DNA from: Paenibacillus plantiphilus
Lineage (GTDB): Bacteria; Bacillota; Bacilli; Paenibacillales; Paenibacillaceae
Direction: 5' to 3'
Assembly: GCF_927798095.1 (NCBI RefSeq)
Contig: NZ_CAKMMF010000028.1
Span: forward strand, 17,851-81,850
Length of the DNA: 64,000 bases
Shown here: positions 58,370 to 64,000 of the stretch, piece by piece
How the letters are laid out: the number at the start of each line of letters is the position of its first letter
Numbering within the stretch: the stretch's first letter is position 1
The notes under the pieces: model-generated
Seen by the model: the letters and a program-made list of their open reading frames with translations, nothing else
Told to the model about the DNA's origin: nothing
The model's database searches: none
Position numbers and translations under genes: made by a program

Positions 58370-58993
58370 CTAGTCAGAAACGTGGGGCCCCAGATGGTCT
58401 GTATGCACTTTCGCAGACAGGCATTTGCCCTCACTGTTCATAACAAACTCCACGACTCCCGCGTTATAGACAGGTATCTTGTCGCCAGGATTGGCGCTCC
58501 GCTTCAAATCCGCAGTAGATTGCCCATGTCCAAAAACTACAATGTGTTCATCCGATCCTGTCCTTGGAGCCAGATGAGCGTCATAGAAGCGCTGAACACG
58601 CGCTCCAACGATACGCTTATCCTCCGGCCATACCGGCCACCACTGCTTGCTCTTGTCATGCGTATCAATAAACTCCACATCCGAGTAAACGCTTTCAATC
58701 TCGCCGCAGCTTTGCCAGTCATAATCGCGATAATCGGTCCACTCCTCCAAGAACATCTCAGACATCTCTGGAACGAGAATAATCGGCAATTGATGTGCCT
58801 GGGCAAGCGGCAGCGCGGTGAGAATTGTTCGGCGCAGTGGACTGCAATAGATCGCTTTAACAGGTATATCGCTGAAAAAGGATGGAATTTGTTCAGCCTG
58901 CCAATATCCGACTGGCGACAATTCGCAGTTTGCCCCTCCGCCTTGCTTAATATTCATCGTGGATTGTGCGTGTCTGATGACGTATAGATGCAC
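58370..58993 (-). CDS. Histidine phosphatase (phosphoglycerate mutase-like) family protein
   Basis: About 207 aa. Catalytic RHAQSTMN near the N-terminus, the SPLRRTILTALPLA motif and the second catalytic His in VFGHGQS. Cytoplasmic phosphatase of unknown substrate. GTG 58993 is favoured as start because AGGAGG precedes it; GTG 59005 is itself inside that ribosome site. Immediately upstream of malE. Confidence 0.85.
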   Translation of the reverse strand: MHLYVIRHAQSTMNIKQGGGANCELSPVGYWQAEQIPSFFSDIPVKAIYCSPLRRTILTALPLAQAHQLPIILVPEMSEMFLEEWTDYRDYDWQSCGEIESVYSDVEFIDTHDKSKQWWPVWPEDKRIVGARVQRFYDAHLAPRTGSDEHIVVFGHGQSTADLKRSANPGDKIPVYNAGVVEFVMNSEGKCLSAKVHTDHLGPHVSD

Positions 58994-59044
58994 TGAGGTA
59001 TTCACCTCCTCTCAGTAAGATAAAGCAGCATTTGCTTAACCGAT

Positions 59045-59120
59045 GTGGCGATCACCGCGCGCGGTGTGACGTTGCATGACCGCGGTCGACGATCATGCAG
59101 GACGCTGCGATGGATCGCCA
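59045..59120 (-). repeat. GC-rich dispersed intergenic element, copy D
   Basis: On the minus strand reads CGACCGCGGTCATGCAACG then CACCGCGCGCGGTG. Outer ends GTGGCGATC (59045-59053) and GATCGCCAC (59112-59120) are perfect inverted repeats, giving a 76-bp unit. It fills the gap between the two histidine phosphatase genes. Confidence 0.7.
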
Positions 59121-59128
59121 CCTGTCGA

Positions 59129-59749
59129 TTAAGTTCGCAAGGCCAGCTCCAGATGCTCTGTAAGATTAAGTTTCCGTACTTCTGTCTCGTTATTCTTAAT
59201 AACGAAAACATTGACGTTCGTATTCGATTGATGGAAATTAATCTGTGCCTCGCTGGAAATCTGAAGGATCTCTCTAATTAAATAATCGTTGAACGAACCG
59301 TGAGCAAACATCGCAATACAGTCGTCCTCATACTCTGGCTGCCGAAGCTTCCGGACCATTGCCTTAGCCCTTTCGGCTGCCGTCTTTCGCGTTTCTCCGC
59401 CCGGATAAAGCCATCCGTCCTCTTCCATGCTGCTGCACAGAACGACCTCTGGATACAGGCGGCTCATTTCCTCCCTCGAAGGACCGATATAGGCGCTCCC
59501 TTCACGGAATTCGTAGAGATCCTTCCACAGCTCAATCTGCAGAGACATTGTTTCGGACAGCGGCTGTGCGGTTTGAACCGCTCGAATTAACGGACTTGAA
59601 ATAATGCGTGTAACAGGCTTCCGACTTACGTACTTCGCTACCCGCTCAGCTTGCTTCATGCCTAGCTCAGTTAAAGGAGAGTCGGGCATATCCTCATTCA
59701 CCCTGATGTTGCCTACGGACTGTCCATGCCGGATAAGAATTAATTCCAT
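59129..59749 (-). CDS. Histidine phosphatase family protein
   Basis: 206 aa. RHGQSVGN with the phospho-accepting His at the N-terminus, SPLIRAVQTA, and AHGSFND with the second His. Related to but clearly diverged from the phosphatase at 58370. Ribosome site GGAGGG just before ATG 59749. Substrate unknown. Confidence 0.87.
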   Translation of the reverse strand: MELILIRHGQSVGNIRVNEDMPDSPLTELGMKQAERVAKYVSRKPVTRIISSPLIRAVQTAQPLSETMSLQIELWKDLYEFREGSAYIGPSREEMSRLYPEVVLCSSMEEDGWLYPGGETRKTAAERAKAMVRKLRQPEYEDDCIAMFAHGSFNDYLIREILQISSEAQINFHQSNTNVNVFVIKNNETEVRKLNLTEHLELALRT

Positions 59750-60154
59750 TTGCCCTCCATACGATGAATCATGATAATGTGATCACACAGCTTGCAACAA
59801 GCAATGATTCGTATTCATGAAAAAATGATGAAATTAAAGCACTTACATTTCATTTTATTTCATAACTATTAAACCACATTTCATGAAATATGTGAAGGGG
59901 TTTCAATCAAATTATTTTCTTCCAAAAAGCCGCTCCAATGCTTCTATTTCACGAAACCCCTACATTCCAACCCAAAATCAACCTAAAAAGTTGGGTCAAG
60001 GGGACATGAAAACTGTTTGAAAACTGCTTATAAACGAATGCATAGACACTGAAATTTATTCGAGTAATTTCAGTGTGAATCCTCACCGTATTACATGTAT
60101 ATTTCATACTACCCATCATTATCCCAACACTTGTATCATTCTATTGCAACAACG
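59750..60154. other. Gene-free AT-rich stretch
   Basis: Contains a perfect 12-bp palindrome ATTTCATGAAAT (near 59877) and several TTTCAT/ATGAAA half-sites in the promoter region of the phosphatase gene; possible operator. No gene seen. Confidence 0.45.
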
Positions 60155-60196
60155 AAAGAGCCTCCATTCCCACATCAACCAGTGGTCTTGGAGGCT
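60155..60196 (-). terminator. Terminator of the catalase gene
   Basis: AGCCTCCA (60159) and TGGAGGCT (60189) arms; on the minus strand the stem is followed by CTTTCGTTG. Lies 47 bp past the catalase stop. Confidence 0.6.
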
Positions 60197-60242
60197 ACAC
60201 TTGCTTGCTGCCAGCTGAACACAGCGGCTATGCGCTCGCAAA

Positions 60243-61697
60243 TTATCTCGATTGCTTAACATATGGAGTAATATCCACCTGCAAGCTTGCTGCCAGCCGC
60301 TCGCCGAGCTCCTGATCGGCTCGGTAGAAATTGCAGATAGCCAACAATTTCGTCTGCTCGGATACCGCTTGAAGATCAGCCGATAGATTGCCCACTACCG
60401 CTGTCTGCTCTTCCTCCGAATAACGGCGCCATACTTGGCCCGCTTGTCCAAAATCGTTCTTCTTCTCTATTTTCTGCCGCACGGCCTCCCCTTGCACGGG
60501 ATACGGGATATCCGCATAGGCGGGATCTTCCTTGGGGGTATGCTGATGACGATTCGGCTCATAATTAATATGATCCCCCTGCTGCTTAATCGGCATTGCT
60601 CCATCACGCTGGTTGTTGCTCACCTGTGCGAATGGACAATTAATTGGCAGCTGCAAGTAATTGGGTCCAATCCGATGGCGCTGTGTGTCCGAATAGGAGA
60701 ACAGGCGTCCCTGCAGCAGCTTGTCCTCAGAAGGCTCGATCCCTGGCACTACAACCCCGGGATTGAAGCCGATTGATTCCGTCTCGGCGAATACATTGTC
60801 TGGATTGCGATTCAGCGTCATCGTACCGACATGCTGATAAGGAATATCCTCTTCGAACCAATCCTTCGTCGGGTCGAGCGGATTGAAGTCAAAGCTGTCC
60901 AAGTCGGCAGGATCAAGCACCTGCACATACAGATCCCATTCCGGGTACTCCTGGCGCTCGATAGCTTCATATAAATCGCGGCTGGCATGGTTGAAGTCGC
61001 TTGCTTGTATCGCAGATGCTTCCTCAGCGGACAAATTTTCCATGCCCTGCTTAGTGACCCACCGCAGCTTGGTATACACCATATTGCCATATTGATTAAT
61101 CCATTTGAAAGCGTGAACGCTTGATCCCCTCATATGGCGGTAGCTGGCCGGAATGCCTTCATCAGAGAACAGATGCACGAGCATGTTCGTAGATTCCGGG
61201 CTGAGCGACATGAAATCCCAGTACCGGTCAGGATGCTGAATATTGTTGCGCGGGTCAGGCTTCAGCGAATGAACCATATCCGGGAACTTCATCGCATCGC
61301 GAATGAAGAAGACTGGCAAATTATTGCCGACGAAATCATAGTTGCCCTCTTCCGTATAAAATTTCACCGCGAAACCTCTCGGATCACGCAGCGTCTCGGG
61401 AGAGTGCTGACCGTGAATAACCGTAGAGAACCGCGCGAACACAGGTGTCTCCTGACCTTCATTTTGCAGGAAAGCCGCTTTCGTATACCGCTTCATACTG
61501 TTGGCTAGCTTGAACACGCCATGCGCTCCAGCGCCACGGGCATGAACAACACGCTCCGGCACCCGTTCCCGGTCGAAATGGGCGAGCTTCTCCAGCAGCT
61601 GATAATCCTCCAGCAATGTCGGACCGTTCACGCCGGCGGTTCTGGAGCTCTGATTGTTTCCGATTGGAACACCTTGATTCGTCGTTAGTTTTGTCAT
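60243..61697 (-). CDS. katA: Monofunctional heme catalase KatA
   Basis: 484 aa, small-subunit clade length. Catalytic His in RVVHARGAGAHG (near 53), Asn in NYDFVGNNLPVFFIRDA, and heme-ligand Tyr in RLFSYSDTQRHRIG. Converts hydrogen peroxide to water and oxygen in the cytoplasm. ATG 61697 follows AGGAGG. Two PerR-type boxes lie upstream (61727 and 61796), so peroxide induction via PerR is expected. Confidence 0.96.
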   Translation of the reverse strand: MTKLTTNQGVPIGNNQSSRTAGVNGPTLLEDYQLLEKLAHFDRERVPERVVHARGAGAHGVFKLANSMKRYTKAAFLQNEGQETPVFARFSTVIHGQHSPETLRDPRGFAVKFYTEEGNYDFVGNNLPVFFIRDAMKFPDMVHSLKPDPRNNIQHPDRYWDFMSLSPESTNMLVHLFSDEGIPASYRHMRGSSVHAFKWINQYGNMVYTKLRWVTKQGMENLSAEEASAIQASDFNHASRDLYEAIERQEYPEWDLYVQVLDPADLDSFDFNPLDPTKDWFEEDIPYQHVGTMTLNRNPDNVFAETESIGFNPGVVVPGIEPSEDKLLQGRLFSYSDTQRHRIGPNYLQLPINCPFAQVSNNQRDGAMPIKQQGDHINYEPNRHQHTPKEDPAYADIPYPVQGEAVRQKIEKKNDFGQAGQVWRRYSEEEQTAVVGNLSADLQAVSEQTKLLAICNFYRADQELGERLAASLQVDITPYVKQSR

Positions 61698-61726
61698 CCT
61701 GTATTCCTCCTCAAAATTATATTAAT

Positions 61727-61741
61727 TAGAATAATTATTAA
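61727..61741. promoter_or_regulatory. PerR box, imperfect
   Basis: TTAGAATAATTATTA matches the PerR consensus TTATAATNATTATAA at 13 of 15 positions, 30 bp upstream of katA. Confidence 0.6.
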
Positions 61742-61795
61742 TAAGCATCAACTAAATCTATTCTATCTGCTTCAATAACGAAAATCAATATTATT

Positions 61796-61810
61796 TTATA
61801 ATAATTATAA
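61796..61810. promoter_or_regulatory. PerR box, perfect match
   Basis: TTATAATAATTATAA equals the PerR consensus at every position, 99 bp upstream of katA. Confidence 0.75.
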
Positions 61811-61908
61811 TTTAAATTCACTTGCCAGTTCTGCACAATTTGCACAACAAAAAAGGAATGCCGCTAACTGGCACCCCCTCTATCATACGTCACACTGACG
61901 TTATTCCA

Positions 61909-62073
61909 CTAGCTTTGATTACGAAAAGCGTTGATTTCCGACTCGCCCTGATGCAGCTCTTTGATCATATTTTTGTAAAAGCTGTTCTCCTGTCCGCTCA
62001 ATCCCTGCTTGTTACTCTTCAGAATCATACTGCCGATATTACGCTTTAGAATCTCATTCCGACGTCTCATCAT
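61909..62073 (-). CDS. Small basic protein of unknown function
   Basis: 54 aa, too short for most gene callers: MMRRRNEILKRNIGSMILKS, then a polar helical tail to NAFRNQS. A GGAGG lies upstream but about 24 nt from the ATG, which weakens the case; a three-codon frame sits between. On the minus strand a hairpin plus T-run follows at about 61850-61885, suggesting a real transcript. No family recognised. Confidence 0.4.
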   Translation of the reverse strand: MMRRRNEILKRNIGSMILKSNKQGLSGQENSFYKNMIKELHQGESEINAFRNQS

Positions 62074-62362
62074 TTCAACATAAGTCAAGTTAAGTAACCT
62101 CCATTGCTGCGAAATTATTGATCTCTATTAAGTATAGCGCTCTTTATTTTCAATGAAAAATCGACTAAGAGGCCATGAGATCAGCTGAATCACGCTAAGC
62201 AACGGTACACTTCCCTCACAGGAGGCATTCGAAGATATGCTGCCATATACTCCCGATTCCCTACGATCAGCACGATAACTGCCGCTCCAGGATGGAATCT
62301 CGTACTATGAACTTGCATTCTGAACTTGTATGCTGAGCTTGTATGCAGAACTTGTATTCCAA

Positions 62363-62779
62363 TTAAGTTTCAAGGGCTTCACGATAGATGACATAGCTCG
62401 ACGGATTCTCTCTTACGAGAACTTGCAAGCATTTCGGCTTGTTAGGCATTTCCTTCAGCGCGTCTGCGACAAGATGATAGACAGTTTTGGCAATCCCTTC
62501 AGTTGTTGGGAACTGTTCGGCAAACTCGGGATGATCATTCAGCACCGAGAAGTCGAAGCGTTGCACAAATTCATTGATCACTCCGAAATTAACCAGAAAA
62601 CCAGAGTCCTGAAGCTCATTGCCGACAAGTGTAATGCTGATTATAAATGTATGGCCATGCATATTGCGGGAAGCCCCTGCAGACTCGTGGGGATTGAAGT
62701 GCGCTGCAGCAAGCTCGATATCTTTGTTCAATTCGAATTTATAAGAATGCGGGACAGACGGATAATATTGAAACAGCAT
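62363..62779 (-). CDS. 6-pyruvoyl-tetrahydropterin synthase/QueD-family protein
   Basis: 138 aa, family length. Zinc-type His residues in AAHFNP and MHGHTF and the conserved Glu near VRENPSS are present, and DFSVLND with TTEGIAKTVYHLV matches QueD. The position of the catalytic Cys four residues before HGH is Ser here (GASRNMHGH). It may be a QueD with altered chemistry or a PTPS-like protein acting on another pterin. No other queuosine genes are adjacent, so the symbol is withheld. Confidence 0.8.
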   Translation of the reverse strand: MLFQYYPSVPHSYKFELNKDIELAAAHFNPHESAGASRNMHGHTFIISITLVGNELQDSGFLVNFGVINEFVQRFDFSVLNDHPEFAEQFPTTEGIAKTVYHLVADALKEMPNKPKCLQVLVRENPSSYVIYREALET

Positions 62780-62808
62780 GTTAAACAGCTCCTTTATCTA
62801 TTCAGTCA

Positions 62809-63723
62809 TCAATCTATTCCATTCGTTTTTCCTCGCTTCGCCAAAGCAACCGCAGTCTCGGCCGCCACACAAGCAGCTTCCACAATAAGCGCCCGATTAG
62901 CAGCCGCCGAACGACCTAGCGTAAAGCTCTCAATCGCGCGGATAATATGCGGTGTCACGCCCTTCCCGCCTGAGTGACCGTATGCTTGGTCCAACGCAAA
63001 CTTAATGATCGACTCAATCTCATCGCCATCGAAGGCACTTGCATGCGGAATCGAAGCTCCTAGAACAATACCTGTCTGCAAACCCAGCCCCCAATGGGCA
63101 GCTGCCATTGCAGCGATCTCCTCGCCGGAGTCAACCCGAAGCGCCGAATAGGCCGAGTCATGGACAAAATAACCGGGAAACCGCTCATTTTTAAAGGACC
63201 AGACTGGCACACCAAGCGTCTCAAGCGCCTCCAGACTTTTGCCGATATCGAGAAACGTTTTGATGCCGCCGCATGCCATAATAACAGGCGTAGAGCCCAT
63301 AATGGTCAAATCACCGGAAATATCCCACGTATCCACGACATCGCGATGAACACCGCCAAGCCCTCCAGCAAGCGCGACCTTAATGCCTGCTTTATGGGCA
63401 GCCCACGCAGTTGTTGCCGCAGTTGTACCGCCGCTGTATCCTCTCACCATCGCCACTCCGAGATCCGCAGTTGTCAGCTTAACATTGCCTTCAGCCTTCG
63501 CCAGCCGCTCCTGCCCTTCCCGTTCCATTCCAATTACCAGCTTGCCTTCCGACAAAGCAACAAGCGCTGGTTCCGCACCACACTCACGGACATGATGTTC
63601 AATTTCCGCTACGAGATCGAGAGCGTGCGGGCGAGACAGACCGTGCGTGAGCAACGTCGATTCTACCGCAACGACCGCCCTCCCCTGTTCGAGCGCCTCC
63701 TGAATACGGGGCGAGAATTCCAT
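62809..63723 (-). CDS. psuG: Pseudouridine-5'-phosphate glycosidase PsuG
   Basis: 304 aa, full length. Diagnostic motifs: VAVESTLLTHGLSRPHALD, the ALSEGKLVIG strand, SGGTTAATTAWAAHKAGI and GGLGGVHRD. It splits pseudouridine 5'-phosphate into uracil and ribose 5-phosphate in the cytoplasm. The partner kinase psuK is not within the window. It lies 29 bp from the QueD-like gene, so the two may be co-transcribed. Confidence 0.93.
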   Translation of the reverse strand: MEFSPRIQEALEQGRAVVAVESTLLTHGLSRPHALDLVAEIEHHVRECGAEPALVALSEGKLVIGMEREGQERLAKAEGNVKLTTADLGVAMVRGYSGGTTAATTAWAAHKAGIKVALAGGLGGVHRDVVDTWDISGDLTIMGSTPVIMACGGIKTFLDIGKSLEALETLGVPVWSFKNERFPGYFVHDSAYSALRVDSGEEIAAMAAAHWGLGLQTGIVLGASIPHASAFDGDEIESIIKFALDQAYGHSGGKGVTPHIIRAIESFTLGRSAAANRALIVEAACVAAETAVALAKRGKTNGID

Positions 63724-63795
63724 ACTTTCGTCCCCCTAGCTGCAAGTTTCGCAAAAAAATGATCCTTTCGAAAATAATCCCTTCGAGCGAGCGAC

Positions 63796-63840
63796 ACGCA
63801 CTCTGTTAATACGCACTCTGTTAATACGCATTCTGTTAGG
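63796..63840. repeat. 3 x 15-bp tandem repeat
   Basis: ACGCACTCTGTTAAT twice, then ACGCATTCTGTTAGG, upstream of psuG. It runs into a single copy of the GGCGGTTTTTCATGCTTACAGC motif, the same family as the units near 52236. Confidence 0.85.
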
Positions 63841-63888
63841 CGGTTTTTCATGCTTACAGCGCGCTCGCCATCGGATTTGTTGTACCTC

Positions 63889-63905
63889 TGTCAAGAAAGT
63901 AGACA
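63889..63905. mobile_element. Terminal end of an IS3-family insertion sequence
   Basis: TGTCAAGAAAGTAGACA begins with TG as IS3-family ends do and lies just outside the transposase stop. The rest of the element extends beyond the right edge. Confidence 0.55.
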
Positions 63906-63911
63906 CAGAAA

Positions 63912-64000
63912 CTAAGCGCCCTGGTGTTGCTCGTAGTACCTTTTCTCGCATTGATGCGGGGTAAGATAACCGATCGTCGAATGGATGCGGATCCGGTTGT
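63912..64000 (-). CDS. IS3-family transposase, C-terminal end (continues outside window)
   Basis: The last 28 codons read NRIRIHSTIGYLTPHQCEKR and end YYEQHQGA. The IHSTIGYLTP stretch is the C-terminal signature of IS3-family OrfB integrases, just after the DDE catalytic Glu region. The 5' part is outside the window. Confidence 0.8.
   Translation of the reverse strand, partial: NRIRIHSTIGYLTPHQCEKRYYEQHQGA

Noticed and set aside
63736..63951. 71-codon minus-strand frame
   Set aside because: Spans the 15-bp repeats and the IS end, so it is an artefact of repeated sequence.

Overview
The window looks like chromosome of a Paenibacillus-like, spore-forming Firmicute of moderate GC. The signs are strong GGAGG-type ribosome sites, an SLH-anchored amylase, YhgE, a RacA-like protein, futalosine-pathway genes, PerR boxes before catalase and a WapA/RHS locus. 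Almost all genes lie on the minus strand. No rRNA, tRNA or CRISPR array was seen. Identification is by reading motifs and family resemblance only; no database search was run.

Layout. 1-4899: a giant cell-wall amylase cut by the left edge, with catabolite-control sites upstream. 5727-7297: mqnD/mqnB of futalosine menaquinone synthesis. 7398-9816: ECF sigma factor, putative anti-sigma protein and beta-propeller lipoprotein. 9994-19619: a long same-strand gene run encoding a RuBisCO-like protein (RLP), a DUF1537 acid-sugar kinase, a GntR regulator, a zinc dehydrogenase, a TRAP transporter (DctPQM), a class II aldolase-like protein and an ArsB/NhaD-type permease. I read it as a catabolic operon for a branched or short acid sugar. 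19933-30751: thioesterase, hybrid histidine kinase, RacA-like protein, a secreted unknown, an MMPL exporter, a two-component system and a second copy of the GntR regulator.

31171-45939 is a polymorphic-toxin locus. A DNRLRE surface protein precedes a full-length RHS/YD-repeat protein with a Hint domain and an HNH-like toxin tip plus immunity gene. Downstream, beyond a ribbon-helix-helix gene and a DUF6809 gene, lies a second RHS copy without its secretion N-terminus and with a frameshift, carrying a different (RelE/BECR-like) toxin tip and its own immunity gene. This is a full-length gun plus orphan cartridge arrangement.

46397-59749: a membrane-anchored GH31 glucosidase, YhgE next to a truncated tetR, a 1.5-kb repeat-rich gene-free island with a 113-bp tandem array, and a maltodextrin ABC transporter with MgtC and LacI-type genes and two histidine phosphatases. 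Together with the amylase and GH31 enzyme these make a starch/maltodextrin system; no ABC ATPase is encoded here. 60243-64000: PerR-type catalase, a small ORF, a QueD-like protein lacking the usual catalytic Cys, PsuG, and the end of an IS3-family element.

Two dispersed repeat families run through the intergenic DNA: a GC-rich element with core CGACCGCCGTCATGCA (four copies) and an element with core TTTTTCCGCTTACAGC.
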